From CAXPZW01 sp964221845 (GTDB taxonomy: Bacteria; Bacteroidota; Bacteroidia; Flavobacteriales_D; Sanyastnellaceae), in contig CAXPZW010000033.1 in NCBI GenBank assembly GCA_964221845.1, positions 1 through 41,836 on the forward strand: a stretch of 41,836 nucleotides of DNA. Direction: 5' to 3'. The position numbers were made by a program, and so were the translations under genes. Each line of letters starts with the position of its first letter. The first letter of the stretch is position 1. Under the pieces are notes generated by a model. It was not told where the DNA came from and searched no databases. It saw nothing but the letters and a program-made list of their open reading frames with translations. This document shows, in pieces, positions 16,635-26,420 of the stretch.

Positions 16635-17936
16635 ATGAGAATTTCTACCCTCCTGGCCCTGATGGCCTGCATGGTGAGCACCTCGCTGCTCGCCGCCGAA
16701 GATCACGGCTGCACCCTACAGCAGTGGCAGGCCGACGACCAATTCACCCTCAACGGGGGTGCCATCACCCAAATGTTCATGCCTTGCCAAAGCGGCATCC
16801 TGGAATACGTAGCCATCGGTGCGCAAAGCGCTTCGACCACCTCGTTTGGAGCACGCTTGAAAGTGTACGAAATGGACAACGGCATCCAAACGCTCATCCA
16901 CCAACAGCAAGGGGTCATCCCTGGCAGTGAAGATGCGTACAGCACCGTCTTTTCCCTCTCACGCAACATCCCGGTGAATGCCGAGCGTGAGTACTTCCTG
17001 GAAGTGGACATCCCCGAAGGACGTGCCATGTCGTTCCAATACAGTGGACTCGATGTGTACGACGAGGGCGAACTGACCGTAAACCACGCACGCTTCCGCG
17101 GCGACCTTGCCTTTGAAGTAGGCGTCAACCCCCAAAAGATTTACGACCTCGAAACGCGCGCAGCCAGCCCTGTTTTGCGCACCTGGAGTACCGGGGGCAC
17201 CGCGCCTGAGCACGCCTGCTCGGTGGCACAGCCCAAGTACAACGGCATAGAAATGCTGGCCGAGGGCGCTTGGTCACAAACCTTCTCAAGTTGCTACACC
17301 GGTGACCTGGAGTCCATCTGGTTCCAAGGAGAAATCCTGCAGGCCGAAACCGGCGTGCCCGTGTACATCTTCGAACGTCAATCCGGCGACTTTTTGGGCG
17401 CCGCTGAGTTGAGTAACCACCCCGAACGCCAACGCACCCTCACCGCCGAATTCGGCAACCTGGAGGTGAAAGCCGGTCGCGAGTACGAGTTCTTCATCGA
17501 ATGCTCGGAGTCCCAGCAAGTGGACATGCACGTGATCCGCAACCGCAGCTTTTTTGTGGGCGAGTTCCGCCATGCACACCAAGTGCAGGACGCCAACCTC
17601 AGCTTCATGGCCTTTGTGACCGACAACGACGACTCCGGCCTGGACGCCGCATGGCCCTACGACGAACAACCCGAACACTCTGAGGTGGCGGTTGACGTGG
17701 CGCCCTTGGAAGCCCAAGCCGGCGTGAAAGTCACCCTGCAAGAAGACCTCGAAGGCAACGTAACCGTTGGCCTGTTCAACGTCCTCGGCCAAATGGTAGA
17801 GGAACGCAACTTCAACAGCCCCACCGCGGGCACCGAAGTGTTCTTCCTCACCCCCAACGACAACGACCAAGAATACTACTCGGTGCGCATCGTGAACGAC
17901 CATGCATTGGTGGTCGACAGCGTATACCGCCGCTAG
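16635..17936 (+). CDS. Secreted protein with duplicated domain and T9SS-type C-terminal tail
   Basis: The 433-residue protein has a signal peptide (1-20, MRISTLLALMACMVSTSLLA) followed by two homologous beta-rich halves. The first (about 25-170) starts HGCTL and the second (about 194-335) starts HACSV. They share the pattern TQxFxxCxxGxLExxxx, a central REYxxxx segment and a closing Phe/Ala-rich strand. The C-terminus (about 350-433) resembles a type A sorting domain with GLFNVLGQMVEE and a final YSVRIVNDHALVVDSVYR strand. It is exported and probably surface-bound or released; function unknown. A stable hairpin ends it downstream. Confidence 0.75.
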   Translation: MRISTLLALMACMVSTSLLAAEDHGCTLQQWQADDQFTLNGGAITQMFMPCQSGILEYVAIGAQSASTTSFGARLKVYEMDNGIQTLIHQQQGVIPGSEDAYSTVFSLSRNIPVNAEREYFLEVDIPEGRAMSFQYSGLDVYDEGELTVNHARFRGDLAFEVGVNPQKIYDLETRAASPVLRTWSTGGTAPEHACSVAQPKYNGIEMLAEGAWSQTFSSCYTGDLESIWFQGEILQAETGVPVYIFERQSGDFLGAAELSNHPERQRTLTAEFGNLEVKAGREYEFFIECSESQQVDMHVIRNRSFFVGEFRHAHQVQDANLSFMAFVTDNDDSGLDAAWPYDEQPEHSEVAVDVAPLEAQAGVKVTLQEDLEGNVTVGLFNVLGQMVEERNFNSPTAGTEVFFLTPNDNDQEYYSVRIVNDHALVVDSVYRR

Positions 17937-17956
17937 TATCCCCTTCCCCCCCTGCA

Positions 17957-17990
17957 ACAAAAAAGCCCGCTACATGCGGGCTTTTTTGTT
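17957..17990. terminator. Bidirectional terminator
   Basis: The stem AGCCCGC/GCGGGCT (17964-17982) with a 5-nt loop has an A-run on its left and a T-run on its right. It serves the secreted-protein gene (+) and the DUF4301 gene (-), which converge here. Confidence 0.85.
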
Positions 17991-18010
17991 GGACGAAAAT
18001 CGGGGTTCGC

Positions 18011-19447
18011 CTAGTTCGATTGGTGCTGCGTGCGCAGCAAATCGTTGACGGTTTTGACCGGAGAAAAGGTGGTGATGGGCACCTCCACAAACACCGTGTT
18101 CCAACCTGCCATGGCGCCGTTCCAAAGGCCCGGATGCTCCAAGGCTTTGACCGGACGACCACCGATGGACTTCTGGGTGATGAAACTGGTTTGTAGATCC
18201 ACAAAATCGGTGAGGTGATACGGATTGCCGGTGTAGCGGCGCGTGCTGCACACCAAGTCCACAGGGTTGAAGTGCGTGGCATCTGACACGAGTGCGGCTT
18301 GCGCCGGATCTGAGGTGTCGATCTGCGCCTTTTCCACAATTTGAGCGGTAACTGCACCGCTGGGTTGTTTGACCCAAAACGGGCCGCCGCCGGGCTCGCC
18401 TTCGTTGCGGACCATGCCGCAAATACGCAAGGGGCGATCCATAGCCTTGCGCACGCCTGCCTCATCGAGGGCATTCACATCGTGCCCCATGCGCGCCAGC
18501 CATTCCAAGGCTTGGTCGGAGGGCACATCGCCCCGCAGCGCTTGGTCAAAGAGGGCTTTGATCTCAAGTAACATGCCCGCCAAGGCCTCCTTGTACAACA
18601 CGGTATCGGTGCGCAGGTGGGCTGGTTGGACGTTGTCTATGTTTTTGATGAAAATCACATCGGCGTTCACCTCGGCCAGGTTGTGGATGAGCGCGCCGTG
18701 GCCGCCAGGACGGTAAAAGGGCTGGCCGTTTTCGTCGGTGACCAGTGCGTTGTTCAGGTCCACACATACCGTATCGGTGTGCGGGAACTGGACCGAATAG
18801 CTGATGTCAAATGCAGCCTGTTTGCTCAGGCCATTGATACGTTCGGCCACGTGGGCTTCGATGGTTTTTTGGTGGGCCGCAGGCACGGTAAAGTGGATGC
18901 GTACCCGCCCGTTCTTTTGAGCGTACTGCACGCCTTCAAACAAATGCTCTTCAAAGGCGGTGAGCACCTGGTCCTCACTGGCGTGGAAATGCACCAAGCC
19001 TTTGGGCAGGCGCCCGTAACCCAATCCGTGCGGACCAACCATAGCGTCCAACACGTCTTCCCAGCGACCGGTGTTCATCCACTCGTCCAGCAATTGGCCT
19101 TGGGCCTCCATGCGGGCTTTGAGCACTGGATAAAACGGCAGCTCGCGAAAGCGGACTAGGAGTTCTTTGATGAGCGGCTCTTGCGCGTTGTCTGGATACC
19201 CAAACACGTGCTTAAACATGCGACTCGCCGCGCCCGAAGCGGGCACAAACTTGACCACATCCACAGCAGCTTGTCGGTAGCTGGCGGCCCAGTCTTCGGG
19301 ACGCTCCAACTGCAGGATGCCGTCGCCAGGCGTGCAGGCGCGCTCCAAGCGGGTGGGCGCTACACCCTGGGTAAACAGGGCCAGTTGTCGATCGCGTTCA
19401 GCGGCTGGAATGCCGGGGTGCATGAGGATGGTTGATTTGGTACGCAT
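18011..19447 (-). CDS. DUF4301 family protein
   Basis: The 478-residue protein (from MRTKSTILMHPG) is a cytosolic, conserved Bacteroidota protein. Family marks are KFVPASGAASRMFKHVFGY near residue 70, LPKGLVHFHASEDQVLTAFEEHL, then PGGHGALIHNLAEV and KNIDNVQPAHLR, and HPGLWNGAMAGWNTVFVEVP near the end. The Gly-rich SGAASRM and GGHGAL segments recall nucleotidyltransferase-like sugar-nucleotide enzymes, but no activity can be assigned here. The frame extends upstream to 19525, but the extra 26 residues have no family character; the ATG at 19447 is preferred. Confidence 0.8.
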   Translation of the reverse strand: MRTKSTILMHPGIPAAERDRQLALFTQGVAPTRLERACTPGDGILQLERPEDWAASYRQAAVDVVKFVPASGAASRMFKHVFGYPDNAQEPLIKELLVRFRELPFYPVLKARMEAQGQLLDEWMNTGRWEDVLDAMVGPHGLGYGRLPKGLVHFHASEDQVLTAFEEHLFEGVQYAQKNGRVRIHFTVPAAHQKTIEAHVAERINGLSKQAAFDISYSVQFPHTDTVCVDLNNALVTDENGQPFYRPGGHGALIHNLAEVNADVIFIKNIDNVQPAHLRTDTVLYKEALAGMLLEIKALFDQALRGDVPSDQALEWLARMGHDVNALDEAGVRKAMDRPLRICGMVRNEGEPGGGPFWVKQPSGAVTAQIVEKAQIDTSDPAQAALVSDATHFNPVDLVCSTRRYTGNPYHLTDFVDLQTSFITQKSIGGRPVKALEHPGLWNGAMAGWNTVFVEVPITTFSPVKTVNDLLRTQHQSN

Positions 19448-19569
19448 GGTGTTCAGGGGTTGGGACTTTCCAAGTTTGCCCCCCCTTCTGCCGTGCGCAG
19501 TGTCGGTCGCCGTCTGATAGTGCATCTTCGGGCTCGCAGGCCAAAGATGCCCAATGCGCCCGTGGCAAA

Positions 19570-19603
19570 CAAAAAAAGCCGCATGCTCTCAGGCATGCGG
19601 CTT
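19570..19603 (-). terminator. Terminator of the HPt gene
   Basis: The perfect 11-bp stem AAGCCGCATGC/GCATGCGGCTT with a 6-nt loop is followed by a T-run on the minus strand, 24 nt after the HPt stop. Confidence 0.85.
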
Positions 19604-19626
19604 CACGTTTTGTTGACAGTATGGTG

Positions 19627-19989
19627 TTACGCGGCGCTCTGTTGGGCGCGCAATTGATCCAGTACGATGTCGCACTCAGAGCTGACTTGGTTGACCAGCT
19701 GGGACAACTCGTCCATGTTTTGTTGGTGCTTGCTGTCGAACTCGATCTTGAGGATCTTGGTTTCCATGGTTTTGATGCCGAGCATCGCAATGGAACTCTT
19801 GGCTTTGTGGGCCAACGGGTGTAGCGAATGGAGATCGTCTCTCTCCACGCATGCCCGCATTTCGTCAATGTACCCGGGAACCTGGTCAAGGAACAGCGAG
19901 ATGATGTTCGAGATCATCTCTTTGTTGCCCTGGAATATCTGGTTCAGGTACGATAGGTCGAAAAGCTTTTCCACGTTTTCAGGATTCAT
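19627..19989 (-). CDS. HPt (histidine phosphotransfer) domain protein
   Basis: The 120-residue, all-helical single-domain protein has the conserved phosphorylatable His61 in LAHKAKSSIAMLG, the normal HPt signature. It would relay phosphate between a hybrid kinase receiver and a response regulator in the cytosol. No kinase or regulator is adjacent; the only kinase in the window is at 30902-31864. The gene upstream on the same strand (20112-20489) is an unrecognised small protein, 122 bp away, and may be linked. The ATG at 19989 is the only reasonable start. Confidence 0.85.
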   Translation of the reverse strand: MNPENVEKLFDLSYLNQIFQGNKEMISNIISLFLDQVPGYIDEMRACVERDDLHSLHPLAHKAKSSIAMLGIKTMETKILKIEFDSKHQQNMDELSQLVNQVSSECDIVLDQLRAQQSAA

Positions 19990-20111
19990 GTTTTGTGATA
20001 GGCTAGGTTAGTTGTAGATATTATACTTGGTTTCGTCGAAGAATGTTACAGGTTCGGTAGATTTAATCGGCAAGCAGCCGGAAGTCATCGGCCAAAAACA
20101 CTGTTTCATAG

Positions 20112-20489
20112 TTAGTTGTCGACGCAGAGGTTGTACTCACTGGTATTGAGCACTTCGGCCAAAAAGCCGATCAGGTCCAGGGCCTCTTCTTGGCCAGCGC
20201 GGGTCACATTACTGCTGCGGAAGCTGCGTCCGAGCGACCAGCGGCCGGCGGCAAAGAGCTTCAACAAGTAGGCGTTTTCGGTGAACATCACCGACACCAA
20301 TTCAGAGCGGTCCAGGTACATGAGCAAAGCGCTGGGTTCGGGGCTCACATCGGCGGCAAAGCTCAAGGCGTTGCGCTTGATGTACTGCACCGAGATGATG
20401 CGCTGGGCTTCCAGATGGGTCAGGACTTCACGGACGGCCGAGGCGTTTGCTTCGTAGCGGTCCAACAACAACACGATCGGATGACTCAT
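20112..20489 (-). CDS. Hypothetical 125-residue protein
   Basis: I do not recognise this family. The product has no signal peptide or membrane helix. It starts with a beta strand (IVLLLDRYEANASAVREVL, with a Rossmann- or receiver-like look) and alternates strands and helices. The C-terminal half (SALLMYLDRSELVSVMFTEN, then SFRSSNVTRAGQEEALDLIG) is charged. The base composition and codon use resemble the neighbours, so the frame is likely to be real. It sits 138 bp from divergent galE and upstream of the HPt gene. A degenerate receiver-like fold that partners the HPt protein is possible but is inference only. Confidence 0.6.
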   Translation of the reverse strand: MSHPIVLLLDRYEANASAVREVLTHLEAQRIISVQYIKRNALSFAADVSPEPSALLMYLDRSELVSVMFTENAYLLKLFAAGRWSLGRSFRSSNVTRAGQEEALDLIGFLAEVLNTSEYNLCVDN

Positions 20490-20627
20490 TTTGGAATTTT
20501 GGTTTGATCTCTCCTACGCGGCTGCCAATGAGAGGGTCGCGAGCAGCGTTCCCATCTGTGTGTCAGACCATTCCGATGTGTGCCAATCGGCTTATTTTCG
20601 TGGCGACCCACGCTAAACCATGCCACT

Positions 20628-21652
<1,025 letters not shown>

Positions 21653-21656
<4 letters not shown>

Positions 21657-22366
21657 GACTTGCCGTGACTTTTGCGCTGCTCTGCAGCTCAGTGCTCGGA
21701 TGGGCCCAATTTGACGGGCTACTCACCACCCCCACCACCCAAGACCGGTTTGTGGTGATGTTCACCAACGACACCTGGTTGGACCTGCCAGATGGCGTGG
21801 AGTTGCGCCCATACAGCCCGGGCCTCTCGGCCTACATCATGACCGACTACGACTTGGGCAAGAGCGCGTTTTCGTTTGCGTGGGGCTACGGCTTCTCTTC
21901 GCACAACGTGCACTCCAACGGGGAGTTTGTGACCGACACGGTAGGCACCGAGGTCTTCAGCAACCTCGAGACCTTTGACCCGGGATACTCCTTCCAAAAG
22001 AACAAGCTGAGCTGCAACTACTTGGAGATCCCCATCGAACTCCGCATTCGTACTGGCAAGCGCAAAGAGCGCGACACGTGGGAGTTTCAAGCCGACCCTG
22101 AGTCCATCGGGCCGCAGTTCAACATGGCCATTGGTGCGCGCATTGGTTATGCCATCAACGTGCACACCAAAACCATCGACGACCACGGCAAGCGCAAGTT
22201 TTACGGTGTTGAGCAATTCCAACCGCTGCGTTACGGACTGACTGCGCGCGTGGGATTTGGAAGCTTGGCCGTGTGCGGATTTTACTCCTTGACGCCCATC
22301 ATTCAGGAGGGGAAAGGCACCGAGTTGGTGCCGGTCTCTGTGGGGATTGCCTGGTTGATCCTGTAG
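21653..22366 (+). CDS. Probable outer-membrane beta-barrel protein
   Basis: The 237-residue protein has a signal peptide (MRLAVTFALLCSSVLGWA) and strongly alternating beta strands with aromatic ends, for example YGLTARVGFGSLAVCGFYSL and LEIPIELRIRTG. This is the look of Bacteroidota PorT-like outer membrane proteins. It starts within the galE stop (ATGA) and so is likely translated with it. The link to GalE may be incidental. No catalytic motif is seen; the exact family cannot be fixed by eye. Confidence 0.7.
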
Positions 22367-22375
22367 CTCTGCCTT

Positions 22376-22807
22376 TCAACAGCAGTCCTCGCCCTTTTGA
22401 ATTGGGGGGCACTTGACCGTACCGTAGCTGCAGTACACGCAACAATCCCCTGGGATGGGCTTGAGAATTTCGCCGCATCCGGTGCACTCATAGAAGAATT
22501 GACAAGCATTTTCAGGCATACGTTCGTGAGCAGAAACGCTACAATGGGGACAGGTCACCACTGAATTAAGCTCGACGCGATTAGACTTCCAGAGTTTGTT
22601 GAGTTTCCAAACTGCAAAACACACACTCGCGACGACCAGCACCAAAAACACACCTTGCAAGACCCCACTTGACTGTCCGGCACCAAAAACACCTGCCGCG
22701 CCGCCAAACAGGGCCATCAACGCCGGCACCCAACAACAACTCGTGGCCACCACAATGGCCAGACAACTGGCCGCTATTGCACCGGCCCTATTCTTAGACA
22801 GAGACAT
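22376..22807 (-). CDS. MerT-like membrane segment fused to a GDCCVxC domain
   Basis: The 143-residue product has two hydrophobic helices (about 9-40, which include Ser-Cys-Cys-Trp-Val-Pro at 23-28, and 52-67). The first resembles the metal-binding first helix of MerT mercuric transporters. The cytosolic rest is a complete GDCCVxC putative stress-response domain (82-137): CPHC (86-89), C102, C108, C111, GDCCVYC (120-126), KCPP (132-135). A Cys pair ends the protein. GDCCVxC proteins are usually separate short products and sometimes selenoproteins; here every position is an ordinary TGC/TGT Cys codon. A thiol-metal or oxidant role at the membrane is inferred. The start is 3 bp after the upstream PAP2-like gene. 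Confidence 0.8.
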   Translation of the reverse strand: MSLSKNRAGAIAASCLAIVVATSCCWVPALMALFGGAAGVFGAGQSSGVLQGVFLVLVVASVCFAVWKLNKLWKSNRVELNSVVTCPHCSVSAHERMPENACQFFYECTGCGEILKPIPGDCCVYCSYGTVKCPPIQKGEDCC

Positions 22808-22810
22808 GCG

Positions 22811-23428
22811 TTAAAGGTAGAAACCGTAGCGCAAGCACACCACGTGGATCAGGCAAGACAGCGCAAAACCCACGTAGGTTTGGCTGGGGGTATGGGCCTT
22901 GAGCACCATGCGTGAGGTGGCCACAAGCGCCGCAATCACCACCGCCCCAATGATCCACGGCAACAGGTTGATGCTGTGCAATCCCGAGAGGGCCACCAGC
23001 GTACCCACCATGCCGCCCTGGGACAAGCTGTGGATGCTGATTTTCCACCAAAACGTAATCACAAAGGCCGCGCCTACAGAGAGTAGTAGAGCGGTGAACA
23101 TGCTCATCACGATCGGCTCCCAGCCGCCCACCTTGTAGCGCAGGATAGCGTAGGCCAGCACAAAGTAGAACAGGATGAGGATGAAGGGCAGCACCCGTTC
23201 ACGCCGGTCGTAGATCTCGGCGGAGGTGATCATGCCCATGCGCATCATGAACACCAAACTGATGCCTGGGGCCACGGTGTTGATGATCAACACGCCCACC
23301 ACCAGTGCGAACAGCTCGGGCTTGAACAGGATGTAAGGATCCAGCCCATAGGCCACCAAGAACACCATCAGCGGCATCCACAGCGGGTGAAAAACGTAGG
23401 AGAAAAACAGGGCAACCGATCGCGGCAT
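22811..23428 (-). CDS. PAP2-like phosphatase family membrane protein
   Basis: The 205-residue polytopic membrane protein belongs to the type often seen near rpoN in Bacteroidota. Conserved pieces are HPLWMPLMVFLVAYGLDP near the start, TSAEIYDRRERVLPF, FWWKISIHSLSQGGMVGTLV and KAHTPSQTYVGFALS. The last resembles the PAP2 His/Ser motif. It may act on lipid phosphates at the inner membrane, but parts of the canonical PAP2 motifs are weak. The longer frame upstream (from 23503) lies inside rpoN and was rejected; the ATG at 23428 is 1 nt after the rpoN stop. Confidence 0.7.
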   Translation of the reverse strand: MPRSVALFFSYVFHPLWMPLMVFLVAYGLDPYILFKPELFALVVGVLIINTVAPGISLVFMMRMGMITSAEIYDRRERVLPFILILFYFVLAYAILRYKVGGWEPIVMSMFTALLLSVGAAFVITFWWKISIHSLSQGGMVGTLVALSGLHSINLLPWIIGAVVIAALVATSRMVLKAHTPSQTYVGFALSCLIHVVCLRYGFYL

Positions 23429-23429
23429 G

Positions 23430-24878
23430 TTACAGTTCCTTGCGGAGGCGTGCCACGGGGATGTCCAGCTGCTCGCGGTATTTGGCCACGGTACGTCGGG
23501 CAATGTTGTAGCCCTTGCTCTTGAGCAGGTTGGCCAACTTTTCGTCGGTCAGGGGCTTGCGTTTGTCTTCGGCGTCGATGGCGTCCTGCAAGATCTTTTT
23601 CACCTCGCGGGTGCTCACCTCCTCACCCGAATCGGTCGAGAGTGACTCTGAGAAGAAGCTTTTGAGCAAGAACGTCCCGTACGGGGTTTGGATGTACTTG
23701 CTGTTGGCCACCCGGCTGATGGTGGAAATGTCCATCTGCACGATTTCGGCGATGTCCTTGAGGATCATCGGACGCAGGTTGGTTTCGTCCCCACTGAGGA
23801 AGTACTCGCGCTGGTAATCCACAATGGCGTTGATGGTCAGCATCAGGGTTTGCTGGCGCTGACGGATGGCATCGATGAACCATTTGGCCGCATCGATCTT
23901 TTGCTTCACAAACATCACCGCGTCCTTCTGCGACTTGTCTTTTTTGGCCGATTGTGCGTAGCCTTCGAGCATCTCGCGGTATTGACGGCTCACACGCAGC
24001 TCAGGGGCGTTGCGTTGGTTGAGTTGGATTTGCAGCTCGTCGCCGTCCACCACCAGCAAGAAATCGGGCACCACGTGCTGCACGGGGCGCGCGGTATCAC
24101 TGCGGGAGTTGCCGGGCTTGGGGTTGAGCTTGATCACCTCGTCGATGGCTTCCTTGAGCACGTCCTCTTCCACATCCAAGCGCTTCATGATTTTGGAGTA
24201 GTGCTTTTTGGTGAACTCCTCAAAGTGGTGTTCCACCATGCGCTCGGCGATCTCGGTGTATTCGTCGCGGTTTTCCAGGCGTCGCAGCTGGATGAGCAAG
24301 CATTCCTGCAAATCGCGGGCACCCACACCGGGCGGGTCAAAGTCTTGAATCAGTCGCAAGGCCTCTTCAAGCTCCTGCACATCGGCCATCACGTTTTGGG
24401 TGAAGGCCAAGTCGTTGACGATGGCTTGCAGGTCGCGGCGCAGGTAGCCAGCATCGTCCAAGTTGCCGATGAGGGTTTCGGCGATGACGCGCTGCTTGTC
24501 GTCGGTCACACGCAGGCCCAGTTGGCTCAGCAGCAATTCCTGGAAGGTTTTGCCGCCGCCCAGCGGAATGTCCTTTTCGTCTTGGTCCACGCCTTTGTTG
24601 CGGACCGAGAGCTTGTAATCGGGGGTATCGTCGTCCGACAGGTAGTCGTTGATGTCGAAATCGGTTTCGTTCTCCGACGGTGAGGTGTCTTCCACCTGGT
24701 CGCCGTAGACCTCATCTTCGACCGTCTCGCGCCCTTCTTCGAGGGCGGGGTTGACCTCAAGTTCCTCCTTGATGCGCGCCTCCAATTCCACCGTAGGCAC
24801 CTGCAACAGCTTCATGAGCTGGATCTGCTGCGGAGACAGTTTCTGGAGGAGCTTCTGTTGGATGGTTTGCTTGAGCAT
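23430..24878 (-). CDS. rpoN: RNA polymerase sigma-54 factor RpoN
   Basis: The 482-residue protein directs RNA polymerase to -24/-12 promoters activated by enhancer-binding proteins. Region I is Gln/Leu-rich (MLKQTIQQKLLQKLSPQQIQ). An acidic linker (45-90) follows, then a core-binding domain, a helix-turn-helix segment (AEIVQMDISTISRVANSKYI, then QTPYGTFLLKSFFSES), and a C-terminal RpoN box (ARRTVAKYREQLDIP). Length and domain order are normal. The stop lies 1 nt from the PAP2-like gene, which is in turn nearly joined to the GDCCVxC fusion, so the three form an operon. Confidence 0.95.
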   Translation of the reverse strand: MLKQTIQQKLLQKLSPQQIQLMKLLQVPTVELEARIKEELEVNPALEEGRETVEDEVYGDQVEDTSPSENETDFDINDYLSDDDTPDYKLSVRNKGVDQDEKDIPLGGGKTFQELLLSQLGLRVTDDKQRVIAETLIGNLDDAGYLRRDLQAIVNDLAFTQNVMADVQELEEALRLIQDFDPPGVGARDLQECLLIQLRRLENRDEYTEIAERMVEHHFEEFTKKHYSKIMKRLDVEEDVLKEAIDEVIKLNPKPGNSRSDTARPVQHVVPDFLLVVDGDELQIQLNQRNAPELRVSRQYREMLEGYAQSAKKDKSQKDAVMFVKQKIDAAKWFIDAIRQRQQTLMLTINAIVDYQREYFLSGDETNLRPMILKDIAEIVQMDISTISRVANSKYIQTPYGTFLLKSFFSESLSTDSGEEVSTREVKKILQDAIDAEDKRKPLTDEKLANLLKSKGYNIARRTVAKYREQLDIPVARLRKEL

Positions 24879-24952
24879 GGTCTAAATTCGGTCTGTATGG
24901 GTCTAGGCTAACGAAAAAAGCGTGCCGAACCTGTTTGGGTTCAAGATAACGA

Positions 24953-26377
24953 TCAGAATTCAGCGTTTTGTGGCGTGCGTGGGAAAGGAATCACGTCGCG
25001 GATGTTGGTCATGCCTGTCACAAACATGATCAGGCGCTCAAAGCCCAATCCGAAGCCCGCGTGCGGCACCGAACCAAACTGACGCGACTCCAGGTACCAC
25101 CACACGTGTTCCTCAGGAATGTTGAAGTCTGCGCATTTCTTTTTGAGCACGTCCAAACGCTCCTCGCGCTGGCTGCCACCGATGATTTCGCCAATGCCGG
25201 GCACCAGCACGTCCATGGCCGCTACAGTCTTGCCGTCGTCGTTGGCGCGCATGTAGAACGCCTTGATGCCGGCGGGGTAGTCGGTGATGACCACGGGCTT
25301 TTTAAAGTGCTTCTCCACCAACCAGCGCTCGTGTTCGCTCTGCAGGTCGATGCCCCACTCCACCGGGTACTTGAATTTTTTCTTCTTGAACGGCTTGGAG
25401 TTGCGCAGCAGGTCGATGGCCTCGGTGTAGGTGATGCGCTCGAACGGGTTGTTGACCACAAACTCCAGGCGCTCGATCAGGTTGAGCTCGTTGCGCTCGG
25501 CTTGGGGCTTGGACTTTTCGTCTTGGACCTCCTTGTTGTGGAGGAACTCCAGGTCTGCGCGGCAATGGGTGAGCGCATAGTTGAGCAGGTGCTTGAGGAA
25601 GTCCTCCGCCAGGTCGGCGTCGCCTTGCAGGTCGCAGAAGGCCACCTCAGGCTCAATCATCCAGAACTCGGCCAAGTGTCGCGAGGTGTTGGAGTTTTCG
25701 GCGCGGAAAGTGGGACCAAAGGTATACACCTGCCCCAGTGCCAAAGCCGCGAGTTCGGCTTCGAGTTGGCCCGAAACGGTCAGGTTGGTCTCCTTGCCAA
25801 AGAAGTCTTGTTTGAAGTCCACTTCGCCCTCCTCGGTGAGGGGTGGAGACTTAGGGTCGAGGGTGGTCACACGGAACATCTCCCCTGCCCCTTCCGCATC
25901 GGAAGCAGTGACAATGGGGGTGTGGATGTTGTAGAACCCGCGCTGGTGGAAGAAGTCGTGCACCGCATAGGTCATGGCGTGACGGATGCGGAACACGGCG
26001 CTGAAGGTGCTGGTGCGGAAGCGCAGGTGCGCCTTCTCACGCAGAAACTCCATGCTGTGCTTCTTCATTTGGATGGGGAACACTTCGGGGTCGGAATCGC
26101 CGAGGACCTCCAAGCTGATCACGTTGACTTCGGTGGCCTGCCCCTTGCCTTGGCTCTCGACCAATTCTCCGGTGGCGCACACCGAAGTGCCGGTGGTCAA
26201 GCGCTTGAGCAGCGTTTCATCCGTGTTTTCGTGATCCACCACAAGTTGGAGGTTTTGGATGCACGAACCGTCGTTCACGGCCAAAAACCGGTTGTTCCGG
26301 AAGGTGCGTACCCATCCATGAACAGTAACAGTGCGGCCCACGTGGGCGGGATCAAGAAGCGAGACAATACGGTCCAT
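24953..26377 (-). CDS. asnS: Asparagine-tRNA ligase AsnS
   Basis: This class II synthetase charges tRNA-Asn. The 474-residue protein has an N-terminal OB-fold (VTVHGWVRTFRNNRFLAVND), motif 2 (FRAENSNTSRHLAEFWMIEPE region) and a terminal motif 3 GFGLGFERLIMFVTGMTNIRDV then IPFPRTPQNAEF. The last phrase is the near-universal AsnRS ending. The long insertion near 285-330 is within the family's range. It is transcribed alone, with a 43-bp gap to the upstream ABC gene on the same strand and 74 bp before rpoN. Confidence 0.96.
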   Translation of the reverse strand: MDRIVSLLDPAHVGRTVTVHGWVRTFRNNRFLAVNDGSCIQNLQLVVDHENTDETLLKRLTTGTSVCATGELVESQGKGQATEVNVISLEVLGDSDPEVFPIQMKKHSMEFLREKAHLRFRTSTFSAVFRIRHAMTYAVHDFFHQRGFYNIHTPIVTASDAEGAGEMFRVTTLDPKSPPLTEEGEVDFKQDFFGKETNLTVSGQLEAELAALALGQVYTFGPTFRAENSNTSRHLAEFWMIEPEVAFCDLQGDADLAEDFLKHLLNYALTHCRADLEFLHNKEVQDEKSKPQAERNELNLIERLEFVVNNPFERITYTEAIDLLRNSKPFKKKKFKYPVEWGIDLQSEHERWLVEKHFKKPVVITDYPAGIKAFYMRANDDGKTVAAMDVLVPGIGEIIGGSQREERLDVLKKKCADFNIPEEHVWWYLESRQFGSVPHAGFGLGFERLIMFVTGMTNIRDVIPFPRTPQNAEF

Positions 26378-26420
26378 CGCAGTGGAATTTGAACTCGCAA
26401 AAAAACGAAGAAAAATCCGC

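Noticed and set aside
22376..22807. Selenoprotein variant of the GDCCVxC domain
   Set aside because: The position that carries Sec in some relatives is encoded by an ordinary TGC Cys codon, and no in-frame TGA is present.
24968..26392. 474-codon plus-strand frame across asnS
   Set aside because: It mirrors asnS on the other strand; the residues have no family pattern, and asnS is certain. GC-rich codon bias creates such frames.
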